In this document: piece by piece, positions 1 to 11,667 of the stretch
How the letters are laid out: each line of letters opens with the position of its first letter
How positions within the stretch are numbered: the stretch's first letter is position 1
Assembly: GCF_008831285.2 (NCBI RefSeq)
Contig: NC_045139.1
Location: 7,782,204 to 7,846,203 of the forward strand
Reading direction: 5' to 3'
Source: Nymphaea colorata
Taxonomy: Eukaryota > Streptophyta > Magnoliopsida > Nymphaeales > Nymphaeaceae
DNA length: 64,000 nucleotides
Translations under genes and position numbers: made by a program
Notes under the pieces: model-generated
The model's input: only the letters and a program-made list of their open reading frames with translations
Told to the model about the DNA's origin: nothing
Databases searched by the model: none

Positions 1-2203
1 GGTCATTTTGTATTCCACTCCAAGTCCGAAGTTGCTACAATTTCATTTGTGTTCTTAATTTGGACGAAGAGAACACTAAATTCAGGCCTCCGTTTGACTG
101 TTGGCTACAAAAATTGAACACTGTATCAGAAAATTTTAAACATATTATGTCATGTTTTTAAGATTATAACAAAAAATGAGGCTTTAAATGAAAATCTTGT
201 TTTGATGATGAACCAATTGTATGCTATGGGACTCGATCTACTGTGGCTTACAAACTCACAACCTAAGTGGTAAGAAGGAGATGTATCGGGCTGTTTTGTG
301 ATCTCGAATTTGTCAAAAAATATGGCAGATTCATGAAACACTGCGACACACTTTTCTATAAATCTACATGACTTTTGAGGTAGATTCATAGAATAATAAC
401 AGTGTGTCGCTGTCGCCAAATAGCCACTAGTGTGAAGTAGAAGACCCTAAATCAAAGTCCAAACTCTATTCAATCCTCAAGAAAAATCCTAATGAGGACC
501 ACATATTTCTTTAGCCTAAAAGATAAAATCACTCATAAAACATGAAAAAGATGACTGGTACCTCTCAATGCATTACAATTAAAAAAAAAGAAAAAGAAAT
601 GAAAGGAACTGCCACAATAGATGGGAAGACAGTAACTCCAATGTTGAATGTTAAAAAGTCATGGATCAAGAGTGTGTGGTTCTCCTTTCATTGTGCAAAC
701 AATATCAAAAACTCAAAAACATGACTACCCTTGTGGGCAGAGCAACATGTGGGCAATTGCCTACACAAACAAATAAAAATCTCTTATCTACATATTAGTT
801 AACCCCAAATTTTTGTATAAAATGTCTCTCAAATATATGGCGAGTGCCTCTTAGCTAAATATGTCTGGCTCCGCCACTGAAGACCCCTCGAGATGGAAAT
901 TTAAACATGTGAGATTGCTTTTCGGGTGGGCAAGCAAGAAACCCTAATCCTCATAAAGTTGGTCTCATCTGGTTCTCCACCAAACTCATGTTCATTGAGG
1001 ATAAAGCTGTCAGCTTCATGGAAACACTGATATTTCATTGAAAAGTCTCTAGACCTCCTTATCAAGTTGGGCAATTTCCAAATCATGTACCAAACGATGG
1101 ACCGTTCTTGTGTAAAATCACAATGCATTTGGGTAGGTGGTTGTGTCAACAGTCACCACCCTTGCCATCTCTGTCATATGCATATATGTGGATATGCACA
1201 ACAACATGATATAAAATGTGCAGTATGTTATGAACATTAACATCAAGATCATGACATTTTAAAATGTTTCTCATATGATTGAAACCACATGTATTAATAA
1301 AATAGATGAAAGAGAGAGAGAGAGATTGTAGTCATCAGGGGTGAAATCATTATTTGTTGGAAGATTGTTCTCGAGAAGTGGTTTACGTGCACCCGCACTC
1401 CACGGTGCACCGCCCTCGATACACATGCATTTACCTTACCCACTTCCAGGGGTACGTGTCAAGCGCACAAGCCTATGCACGATGCTGAAGTGCCTAGGCA
1501 TGTGCATATAACTAGCTTCAACCCGACAGTATGCTTTTTTCTTCTCATTTTCTTTCTCCCCCATCCAAACACATTCTTAACCTTTCCTTTAAAAGTAGCA
1601 ATCCAAACACATGAATGTTTTCTGTTCACTTCTTTTCCCTCCATTTCCTTCCAACCATAGCATAAAAGGGCCAAGACCAATTACTGAAATGAAACTTATT
1701 ATTTATAACATGGTTGAACATATGTTAAACATTATTGGATTAATGAAGTTCACAATGCAAACTAATGCACATGAAATTTTTTTAGTGAAGGTGTTTTAGT
1801 GATTTTATTATAGTCACCAAACTTGTTTTTTTTTTTTATGGATGGGGGCCAATTTATTATTGAGAAAGAATAGCGAATACAAAAAGCGAAAGAACGAAAA
1901 AGTCCAAAACTGTACAACGAGCGCTCACTATGCTGCGGCAGTCATACCACCTCTACTTAGTCTATTATCATCTCTACCTCTCAATGGGGGAGGCAGAAAA
2001 ATTGGCTGGAAGGGCACTTAATTATAAACAATTATATATGAAAGAAAACCTATATATGTATATCCAACACATTATCATGAACATCCTTATTCCTAGAAGT
2101 CCATATTTTCCATATGACTATATGGAAACACAATATCCAACATTTGTGAAATTCTTTACAAGAAAATCTTTTTCTAATCAGTCATTGAAGAACAACACAG
2201 AAA
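1..2203. other. Intergenic, no gene recognised
   Basis: AT-rich plant intergenic DNA. I see no open frame with a recognisable domain. It contains a short inverted repeat near 308-424, a small GA run near 1312-1325, and a palindromic scar around 736-760 of the kind that recurs in the window near words reading like 'gagccacatatgggctgg'. Confidence 0.6.
308..424. repeat. Small imperfect inverted-repeat element
   Basis: The word gcgacacac at 343-351 is matched by its reverse complement gtgtgtcgc at 402-410, and the outer sequence (caaaaaatatggcagattcatgaaacact) resembles the arms of the element at 52881-53022. I infer a degraded hAT-like miniature element. Target-site duplications are not clear. 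Confidence 0.35.
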
Positions 2204-2479
2204 TCAGATTTGGCAGTCCAGACAGTATAGACAGTTAAAAAGAAGATGTTTTCGGTCCTCTACGGTTTTATGACAGAGAACACAACTAGGAGCTAACTCA
2301 AAGCCAAACCATTGCAATCTGGTCTCAGTTTGCAACCTCCCTAAACTAGTAATATGTGCAAACCAAGAGGCTTGAGTAGGGTTAATCCATCTCCATCTTC
2401 GCCATGAGCAGAGCCAGAAATTTTTCATGAAAAGGGCCGAATTAAAGTTTCCAAATTTTGACATGGGCCGAAATATCAT
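2204..2479 (-). pseudogene. LINE retrotransposon remnant, zf-RVT segment
   Basis: On the minus strand the translation includes a run with Cys-x2-Cys followed by His-x4-Cys (CVLCHKTVEDRKHLLFNC), preceded by LGRLQTETRLQWFGFE. That is the layout of the zinc-binding domain (zf-RVT) found after the reverse transcriptase in plant L1-type LINE ORF2 proteins. Only about 90 codons are open, there is no reverse transcriptase core beside it, and the 5' part of the frame runs into an unrelated dispersed repeat (2418-2601). It is therefore a 3' fragment, not a working element. Family assignment is from motif reading only. Confidence 0.65.
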
Positions 2480-2601
2480 TTTTTAAAATTTTTATATAAG
2501 ACAAATGAAAATTTTTAAAATTTACATGTAATTTTTAAATTTTTTTGAGGTGGGGTCAGGGCCCTTACAAGCCAGGCCCTACCCTAGCCCCGCCCCTGAT
2601 C
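2418..2601 (+). repeat. Dispersed repeat R1, copy 1
   Basis: About 180 bp containing attaaagtttccaaattttg, ttaaaatttacatgtaattt and gaggtggggtcagg, ending in cgcccctgatc. A second copy in the same orientation lies at 38501-38654, so this is a dispersed repeat family. The element type is unknown. It abuts the LINE remnant. Confidence 0.7.
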
Positions 2602-5539
2602 TTAGCCAATTAACAACACGGACCTTCAACCGAGTATGCTGCCAATTTTGCCTTCTACTATTGATTGACTAGCTGACCATTACTAGTCCAAATCAAAATA
2701 TCCCTGCCATCATTAGACTGACTTCAATAGCACACTATTACCCTAGGATTGTAAGCCAACTTTAAGTTAGTGAAATATAACTTCAATTAGCATCACCGAG
2801 CTACTTGTTTGGCTAGGGTGGGCTACTGCCCATGCCAGCCCATCAAAGAACTCATTATAATGTCTAAACATTACATTGCTCTGACTCTAATATTATACGC
2901 AGTGCTCACAACAAATTTGTATAACCAACAGAAGTGCTCCACGGCCAGTGTCGGAGCCAAGACTTTTTGTCAGTGGGGCAGTTGTGTAGGTGACATAACT
3001 TTGGTGTTGACACTGCATATAAATTTGGAGTCATAACAATGTGAAGTTAATACGTTATAATGAAATTTTTGATGGGCTAGCATGAGCAGTTGCCTACCCC
3101 AGCCAACAAGTAGCTCCGCTAAAAAGTCTGAGCTCCGCCACTGTGGGAAACTAAGGTCATCTTTTACCAAGGGTGCAAAACTTTGGGGTACTTTTAATGA
3201 CATAGAAAAGGTAGGTGTGCTTTTGTATACCGCCAAATTTTTTAGGTGAGTTTTTCAAAAGCAACCGCGTATGCAAGAACAGATGGCAATGACTACGAGA
3301 AGATGGTATGGCGATAAATGGCTAAAAATGTGCTATTTAAGCATAAACAAGTAGTGGAGATGCTGGTGGGGATGTCTAAATATGTAGAAACCAACAAAAT
3401 AAAGAATAATACTCCTGCAATTAAAGACTGTAGCAGCTTGATGTTCTGTCATTAACATGTTGACGTTTACTAGTTGTCCTTAGCAGATGAGTAATTTACT
3501 TGGAAGAAAAGCACGATCAGAACTCTTCAATGAAATGAAAGAACAAAGTGATTCAGATAAGAACAAGAACATATTCCTCCATCTAAGAAGTTTTTTTTGT
3601 TTTTGTTTTTTTCTTTTGGGGGTGGAGGATGGGGGAAAGGAATTACTTCAGCTAGAAGGAATTCTGATTGCTAAGACACTGGAAGCAGAATCTATCATGA
3701 ATCCGAGTTCATATGTTCAGTGTGGCGGAGTCAGGATTTTTTGGTAGAGGGGCACTAGAGCCACCAACTTAGATTGGGTGTAGGCACAACCTATGACTAG
3801 ACTTGAGTCCGACCTCAATCACAATGAGATTTTGGAAGGTCTTGCGTGGGCAGTGGCCCACACCGATCCCCGTGTAGCTTCACTATTGCCTGTGTTTTTC
3901 TACACTAGATTGAGACAGACAAGAATATTAATGGAGTGTTTGGATGACACCAAAAAGGAGAATAACTTGGTTCTTCCCTCCTATTCACAAAAAAGAGTTT
4001 TAGATGTGTCATTCAAACATGCAAACCAATTTAAAAAAACAAATTCAAAAAACAATTTTTTTTATAAAACTATTTTTTTAAAACAGCTTTTTATGGGGGT
4101 ATCATTCAAACACATTAAAATTTTCAAATTTTTATCATTCAAGAGTTTTCCATTTTTGGTATCAATTTATTTGTATTTAACATGGTCCAAAACCCCACAT
4201 TCCACATTCTCTATGTTGCCATACAATTGCCCTGGTGTATCATAGCTGGTTTGATTAGCGGACTATGAAAATTCGGTCGTCAAGCTGATGTTTGTCGGTG
4301 TTGTACTATTGACTGCAAACAAGGGGTGCACGACGCTTAGTTGATGGGTATCCCTCTGCCCACAAAAGCGTTAAAGCAGTCCTAGACCCTGAAGGTAAAA
4401 AAAAGAAGGGGAGCGATTTCGATCTCTTTGATGTATGAAGATAGGGACCGGATTTGAGTTGGGTGTATTTGTTAAAATATCTTATTTTCTAGGATTAAAT
4501 TCAGGAAAAAAGTTTATACTATATTTAAATCTGGTTTTTAAATTCACATATGAATCCATGATAGATCTCACTTTTGGATTAAAATTTAAATAGGAATCTA
4601 ACTTTTAACTTTTGAAGAACTAATTGTCAAAATGTATGAATGTTAGATACATGATATTTATCTAAAACTAAATTGAATGACCTTTCCTATCTGAACCCCA
4701 GTCCTTTCACATCACTATTTGATCATTTCGGTCTTGATAATCATCACAACACCATCTCACTTAATCAATCAATCAATCAACTTAACAACAAACTTGAACT
4801 GTAAAAAATCTAAGATATGAAAATTAGAACGATCATGATGACAAGTGGCATCATTTAAATCATAAAATCCCTGTTGCACCATGGCCGATTCACGCCGATC
4901 TTCATGGCTCTCACTTTTCTGTTGTCTCTACAGTTGACAAACCAAACCCATGACTCGAACCCCAGATCAACACATGACCGAGGGTCAGTGAGTTGACTCA
5001 TTTACTCGGTCAAGTTTTAAAATAACTTGAACTGGCTGAGTCAGGGGTGAGTTGGGCTGAGTCAAGGGCGAGTCAGGGGCAAGCCGGACCAACCTTGACT
5101 CGTGGCCAGGTTTTCAAGCGATCGAGATTCCCAAGCCAACTTCGCGACTCAGCCAACTATGATTGTCTCTATGCAATGCCTGGCTGGCCGATCCATGCCA
5201 CAAACTTCAAGGTCATGTTTGGTTAGACAAAATGTTTCCAAATTTGCAAATAAAGAAAACTTAGATATGTATTTGAAAGGAAAGACATTCTTTGGACAAA
5301 AATAAGTCATGATCTGCTAAGTAGAACCACCGAAGACAAAGGAAAAACAAGAAATTTATATTACATATAAGGAAAAACGACGCCTCATTTGTGTTCTTCT
5401 TTCCCTTCCTTCTTCTTAAAAGTTTATCAAAACTGAAGAGAACCAATCATTTGAGAAATTAACCGGCAATTGTTCCAAGAAGTAAGAACAAGAATTTAAC
5501 AAAACTCTACTCCATGAAGTGCCCATTGTTCCAGAGTAA
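2602..5539. other. Intergenic, no gene recognised
   Basis: No supported gene. Several short scars read like 'tggctccgccactg' and 'gggcagttgcccac' (for example 2815-2850, 3068-3145, 3830-3870), which look like ends of a repeated element. Around 4975-5100 is a run of gagtcaggggtgag-type words. Open frames in 3487-4245 show only low-complexity or repeat translations. Confidence 0.55.
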
Positions 5540-5991
5540 GGATGTCAATAGATTGAATTTGAATCAGATATATTATTAACTGTATCTGTATTTTTTTAAT
5601 ATTCAATGTTCAGATTTGAATTCGGATAGAATATAAACCAAAAAGACAAATCTGAATCCGAATCCAAAATCCAATTTTATAGTCTGAATCGGATCCGCAT
5701 CCGATTTTTAAGTTGACATCTGAATTCAAATCTGCATTTTGAATCAAATCTGGCCAATTTCTGAGAATATAAGGGTGTTTGATGTATGTTATTTGTTTAA
5801 AACTAAATCTGATTCGAAATCCAATCAAATATTTATGTTTATCTGAATCTGAATCCGAATCCACCCGAATGCCATTTCTTATATTTGAATCTGATCCGTT
5901 TCTCAATCAGATATTAAAACTTTTTTTGATATCTGATTTTTTCAAAAAAGTTTGGTAACTTATACGACCCAAATCAGATATATTGACATCC
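5540..5991. mobile_element. MITE-like element R3, copy 1
   Basis: The segment opens with ggatgtcaata (5540-5550) and closes with the exact inverse tattgacatcc (5981-5991). The interior is dense in (aatccgaatc)-type words and their complements. The size, 452 bp, is almost identical to copy 2 at 8569-9021, and related diverged copies lie at 33817-34193 and 25364-25690. Matching terminal inverted repeats, constant size and lack of coding capacity fit a miniature inverted-repeat transposable element. The superfamily is not resolved. Confidence 0.75.
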
Positions 5992-7055
5992 CTCGTCTAG
6001 ATCGATGACACTCTTGCTAAAATAATAGAACAAAGATATACATTACATGACCAGCTTTAACTACAAAAATGGGGGCTGGCTCGTGGACGCACTGAGACAT
6101 TTTATTCTTACCAAAAAGGTTGTCCCACTTAGAATCAATTCCCTTGGTGCTATATGGAATCTGCTGCGACCTAATTTGTCTATAGAAAAATAACAAAAGC
6201 TTTGTCTACCCGCAAAATTCTGTCCACTATAATTAGGTGAATTCGATAAGCTCGGATCTAATCTGAAATCCCTGCTGCCTGGGACCCATTGTTTAAAACT
6301 AACTAACAGGGGACTTCAGTTGCTTGGATCTCAGATCCATGTTGTTGGATTTCAGATCCACTATTATGAGATTCTCAATGATTAGAGATCACTTGAGATC
6401 TCATGCCTAGTACTCAAACTCAGGGGCAGAGCGATTTTTTTTTTCAGAGGCGAGCCAAACGGTTCAACAAAGTTATTCGAGTAGAGTCAAACTAAACCGA
6501 ATCCAAAAAATACATTACACAACTAAAAATTTTCAAGTTTTTTAATGTATTTTTTTTTCATTAGCTGGGGTGGGGCCACGACGTAGGCGCCCCTCCCTCC
6601 ACCCCTGCCAAAACTACTTGGTGATGGGGAGGACATTCCCACTACTCGAGTGAAGGCCGAAGTTTCCTTCCTTTCCCTCATCCCTCCTAGGTTCAGGACT
6701 GCTTAACAAGCTCTCTGAGCATTGAAGCACTTGAGAAATTCAAGATCAGTATTCCTAGTGCATTTGGTGGCACAAACTGAATTGTTTCAAGCAGCTCTTT
6801 AATCTTTAAGTGTTTCATATCCACCTGAATTACAAGATGCAAAGAAGAGAAAAGCTTGGCTTTTGGAAGAAATTGTTCATGAGTTGTATCTTCCTCACCC
6901 CAAGTTGTACGGACAGAGCCACATATGGGCTGGTGTGGGCAGTTGCCCACACCAGCACCTCAATATTTAGTCTATTATGCATAACCCTCAACTGACAAGC
7001 TGTATATATATATGTATATATATATATAAAACTTGTGCCTTAAGGCTGTACATGA

Positions 7056-7068
7056 GTGGAGCTCGAGA

Positions 7069-7106
<38 letters not shown>
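7056..7106. repeat. AT dinucleotide microsatellite
   Basis: Run of alternating AT over roughly 45 bp, next to a smaller run at 7002-7028. Confidence 0.85.
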
Positions 7107-7107
<1 letters not shown>

Positions 7108-7837
7108 CTTGTGCCTTAAGGCTTAAGGCTGTACAATGAGTGGAGACACTCGAGCTCGACTTATTTATTGAATGAATTGAGTTTGGGATAACGATTAAAG
7201 TCGATAAATAAAATGATTTGAGCTTAAGTTGTACACGGACGATTCATACAACTAAGCTTGATTAAGCGCATTAAAAACCTACCTAAAATATGTGTTCCAC
7301 GTTCGTCACATAAAATGTGGCCACTAGTGCAATGAACACGCAAGGGCAATCTGTTCAGAGATAAAGCTTGATCTTGACTAGGCCGAGCTCGAGCTTTCTT
7401 GAGCTCCATCGATCTGAGCTCGAGCTGGATGCTAGCAATGGCTCCAGCCTCTCCAGCCCTATAAGTTTAAGGACCACCTTTTTACGTACAAGTATATATA
7501 TCCAACAATATAGATATATAGTACTCGTTAAGAGAAGCAAAAAAAATAGGGAAATATGAACGAAAACACTTCCTTGATTTCGAAATATATTTTGTTTGAT
7601 CGTTAACTTTCTTTAAGAAGAACAATGAACAATTAAATATCAGGGTTAGCTAAGGGAATAATATTTTCCAGCTAAAAACTCTTTCATCAATGCAAAAATC
7701 AAGAAAAATTTAATGCATCGTTGCTTTGATTGAATGGCTTCGTTGTTGAACTTTTGGGGTCCATGACTGTTTTATTGTGTCTGAGGGTGACACCCAGTAG
7801 CTGAGCTACATATAGGCTGGCATAGGCACACACCAGA

Positions 7838-8020
7838 AACAAAATTTTTATTTTACATATTTTTACGTAGACGTCTTACAATTATTTACTTATTTATATA
7901 TGTTGTGCCCCTTCAAAAATGAAAATTTCAGCAACAAAATTTTTATTTTATATATTTTTACGTAGATGTGTTACAATTATTTACTTATTTATATATGTTG
8001 TGCCTCTTCAAAAATGAAAA
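7838..8020 (+). repeat. 95-bp tandem duplication
   Basis: Two adjacent copies starting at 7838 and 7933, each beginning aacaaaatttttattttaca or a close variant and containing gttacaattatttacttatt-type sequence and tatatatgttgtgcc. Differences are few (for example gtagacgtct versus gtagatgtgt), so the duplication is fairly recent. Non-coding. Confidence 0.85.
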
Positions 8021-8568
8021 TTTTTACAAGAGTGCTCTATGACAAAAAAATTCTGGTTTCGCCACTGATGACACCCCGCTATACTTCAACTTGCATATCG
8101 GTGCCTTTTTTATTTTACAGTGAATTGATGACACATGAGTTTGATACGAAAATCGGCCGTCTACCAACCCTGCCTCAAGCATTACACCAATGGAAACAAT
8201 ATCATGACATCCCTAAATTATGGTGATGACCTACCTAATTTCCGTACTGTGGTTCAAGTCATGGGGTCGTTAGCGTGATTGAAGGGCCTCTTTATTCTTT
8301 TTCTTCTTCCATTAGGTTGCCTTTTTCTTCTTCCATTAGGTTGCCTTAGTTTGACTAGCTGAAGTCTTTCCTTTCATTTTTAAAGTTTACATCATTTTGT
8401 TGAACAATACATTACAAAAGAGAGAAAAAGATTCAACAATTTTGGCAAATTTACAAAAGGTCACCGAACTTTATCTAAATTAGGGTACAAACCAGCTGGA
8501 TGTAGTTTTAGCGCGTTGAATTTTCTATAGTACTACTAATGGGGCTAGTTTAGATCAGATACAAATAG

Positions 8569-9021
8569 GGATGTTAACAGATCAGATTCAGATTTGATAC
8601 ATCATTAATCATATCTATTTTTTCGAATATTCACATATTCATATTCGAATTCGGATTCAAATTCGAATAAGGAAAAGTCATATCTGAATCTGAATCCAAA
8701 ATCCAATTTTGCAATCCAAATCAGATCCAAATCCGATTTTTATATTTATATCCAAATCCAAATCCAAATTTTAAACCAGATTTTGCCAATTTTCAAAATT
8801 TAATAGCATTAGATACAAGATATGTGTCTAAAAATGAATCCAGTCTGAATCTATATTCGAATCCGATTGGATATTTAATATATCTAAATTCGATCGGATG
8901 CCATTTATTAAATCTGAACCCGATCTGATTCTTAATCAGATATTAACTTTTTTTTTTCATATCTGATTTCTTTGGATCGGTGTGGTCGGATATCCGATTC
9001 AAATTGAATATATTGACATCC
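8569..9021. mobile_element. MITE-like element R3, copy 2
   Basis: Starts ggatgttaac at 8569 and ends tattgacatcc at 9011-9021, giving 453 bp against 452 bp for copy 1. The interior again consists of gaatccgaat-type words on both strands. No open frame. Confidence 0.75.
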
Positions 9022-9552
9022 ATAGATACAACTATTATCATATTGAACTATCTGAATCAAAATTGCATTTGCATTTGAATAAGAAAGTCCAGGTTTCTAT
9101 TTATGTGCACGTAACTGCGTCCAATTAGTCATTGGATATGATATTTCATATTGAATCCTACTTTTGAATTCAAACTATATTCGAGTCACTGTTGAACACA
9201 TGAATTGCGGTCAAATGTAGTGCATTGAGTTGTAATTCTTCAAAGATTGGGTGGGACTTGTAGATCTTCCAGATTTTATGCTGTTCTATTGGACTCTAAT
9301 ATTGCATTTTTTCTATTGCAGAGACACAAAAGTTAAGCGCATAGTGCCTTCCTGACTTTTCAATGACCATCACGTAAATATACATATTGACATATTAGTG
9401 CTTCTCATCAACTATGATTTATACATGTGGGCCTCTCTCACAGTCACCAAAATTTCTAACTCGCCAAAGAACTCAATAGCTGAAAGTCTCCCAAGTTTTT
9501 GGATCGCCTATATTTTTAGGGATCTTTATCATGATGAACATATCGACACAGT

Positions 9553-9812
9553 GAAGTTTTTTTTTGGTATAATACGATGAGCTTGAAAAAAGGAAAAATA
9601 TGATGAATTTTTAAAAACTAAAAAATAGAGAAAAATAAAACAAATGAAAAACTGATAACACAAACACCAAAAATATAGATTTGCATCAAGTAAAAAAATA
9701 GAAAATGAAAAAAATTGTTTGGCATTACAAAAATGACAAAAGTGAAAAAAAAATGCGTTAAAAACACGTTTTTTTTCTCGAAAAAACAAAAAAAGTTTTC
9801 TGTGACTATGAT
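9553..9812 (+). repeat. Dispersed repeat R2, copy A
   Basis: Extremely A-rich element that begins near ggtataatacgatgagcttg, contains aactgataacacaaacacca and attgtttggcatta, and ends with tgtgactatg. The copy at 57005-57316 follows the same order of landmarks, with similar spacing, inside an intron of the protease gene. No coding capacity. The type is unknown. Confidence 0.75.
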
Positions 9813-10178
9813 TGCAAAGTTCTGAATCGAGTCCTGTGAGATCCTTTAAGCTTCTCATATTCCTTCGTAAAGCTCTAAATCTTGGAACAGAGGGGAGAAC
9901 AAGACCGCTAGTTGGAAACATCCCACTGCCATATAGAAAACCAGATTCTCTGCAACTACACAGCAGCTATTCTTTTTGTTGAAGTACAGGTAGAGATCTG
10001 TCTAAGCCCCACTATCCCTCCCTCATAGAAGAGCCAAAAACTTAAAGAATTTGCCGACTACCAAGCATCTGCCTGGTTGTGCTTAAGGACAAAACCTCCT
10101 CAGTGGAGTGTTTCCCACTTCCACCATTCCATAAGAATCTCAACACCATCAAAATGAAAGAGGCATAATTCTGCAGGT
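9813..10178. other. Intergenic, probable continuation of LINE debris
   Basis: No recognised gene. It lies between repeat R2 and the LINE remnant on the minus strand; I could not identify a reverse transcriptase motif here. Confidence 0.4.
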
Positions 10179-10649
10179 TTACTTCTTTTCTATATCAATG
10201 GAGATCTGCCTAACCTTGTATATACATATATATATGAACGTCAAGAATATGCCGACCAACCTAACAAGAGGACAAATAAAATATAAGTGGTAGTCCTCGC
10301 TACCAAACTCTTGAGAGCATGCTGTCTTCCTTTTTGCAGCCAGAAGTGAGATCAGTCCATAATCCCCAACTAAAGATGCCAATAAAAATAATCAAAACCG
10401 ACCGTGGAGCATCATCACCTTAGCTTTATAATCAAGCGAGCGTGTAGCCAGCCATGTGCCTTTGTTTCCTAAAGCTTGACAAAGCAAAGCTTCACCTATC
10501 ATGATTCCTGCATTTGCCATCATCCCATTGGCATCTTCCCCAAGAACCAATATTTTTATAATGGGCTTAGTTCGCCCTAATTCCTGGACAAACTTACAGT
10601 TTCTCTGGGTTGCTGTGGTCTCTAATGAATGATTTGGACCCGCCACCAA
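10179..10649 (-). pseudogene. LINE retrotransposon remnant
   Basis: Two minus-strand frames (10649-10392 and 10382-10179) carry fragments such as CSQEFGSEDYHLYFICP, which fits the Cys...HLxxxCP core of a zf-RVT domain in a LINE ORF2 protein, preceded by LATRSLDYKAKVMMLHG. They are separated by stops and a frame change, so the element is dead. It ends within 100 bp of the start of the BAG-like gene, so it may contribute to that gene's promoter region. The assignment rests on motif reading. Confidence 0.5.
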
Positions 10650-10740
10650 CTCATATAATTAAGCCCTCATCCCCCTCATCTGTACTGCCAAGAAAGTGCT
10701 TGAAAGAGAGTGCAGATAGAGCCTGTCTTCTGGAGGAGAC

Positions 10741-11667
10741 ATGATCAAGCTGAGGTCGAGGAGGTTCTGGAGGTGCAGCTCCAAGCTTTCTGAGGGAGTC
10801 AGTGATGATGGAGCTGCTGATATTGAGTGGGAGCTGAGGCCAGGAGGGATGTTGGTTCAGAAGAGGGAGAATGGTGGAGGCCAAGATGGCAAGCTTATCC
10901 GGGTTCGAGTTTCGTCGGTATCTGATTCCCATGAAATCACCATTGGAGCAAATGCAACATTTGGTGAGTTGGGTGTTTCTCATTTGCCTTGGTTTGATTC
11001 AGAAACACTGCTCATCTTCAATCTGAATCCAATTCTTTTCCATGTCCTTGGCTGTGTCCTGTGACAAGTCTCATTCATTGAGACTCTTTAGTGCCCTCAA
11101 GCTAAACTCAACCCATCTGCCTAGGATTCTGAGCTTCAGACCTTTCATGAGTTCAACAACCAAGAACATAACTCTATTCACTAGGCTTCAGACTAATCCT
11201 AGCTTGCTAATCTATGAAAAGAAAAACTTTGGCTTTTGACATAGAATCATATATCACTGTTCTAATTGTATTGGGTCATTTTTTCATTCCTGTCCTGTCA
11301 CAAAGATACTCACTCCTATTTACTACTACTGCTCTTAATTAGTGATGTATTCCCATTGGAAGAGCTAAAGAGTTAGGGGGTCGATCTTGTGGACATCTTC
11401 TTGTTATTCATATGGTGAATTTGTCATTTGGTACTTGCAGGTGAGATGAAGATGATGCTGTCTATGATCACTGGCTTGGAGCCCCAAGAGCAAAGGCTGC
11501 TGTTCAAAGGGAAGGAGAGGGAAGACCATGATTTCCTGCACATGGTTGGGGTCAAGCACATGGACAAGGTCTTGCTCTTGGAAGACCCTGCCAGCAAGGA
11601 GATGAAACTGCAGGACCTGAGAAGGGCCAAAGCGCCTGAGAAATGTTGCCAAGCAATTGCTGTTTGA
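10741..11667 (+). CDS. Short BAG-type ubiquitin-like protein without a BAG domain
   Basis: Two exons, 10741-10963 and 11441-11667, give 149 residues. The junction splits a glycine codon (g|gtgagt ... gcag|gt), restoring the stretch ATFGEMKMML. Residues about 28-42 read DIEWELRPGGMLVQK, the conserved lead-in of plant BAG1-4 proteins. A ubiquitin-like fold follows (HEITI, then TGLEPQEQRLLFKGKERED, HMVGVKHMDKVLLLEDPA). BAG1-4 proteins continue into a BAG domain that binds Hsp70. Here the frame stops 22 residues after LLLEDPA and no BAG-like sequence follows, as in the short Arabidopsis proteins of the At5g14360 type. It could act as a decoy or partner in chaperone or proteasome pathways, but that is inference. 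The start is the first ATG of the frame. Confidence 0.87.

Larger units (their letters stand above)
5992..8568. other. Intergenic with simple and tandem repeats
   Basis: No gene recognised. It holds AT microsatellites (about 7002-7028 and 7056-7106), a nearby duplicated word (cttgtgccttaaggctgtac near 7031 and again, altered, near 7108), a 95-bp tandem duplication (7838-8020) and a 25-bp tandem pair (tttttcttcttccattaggt, about 8299-8348). Confidence 0.55.

Noticed and set aside
3793-4245. A 150-codon plus-strand frame
   Set aside because: Its second half is Lys/Phe-rich translation of AT-rich DNA and its first half covers a repeat scar; no motif.
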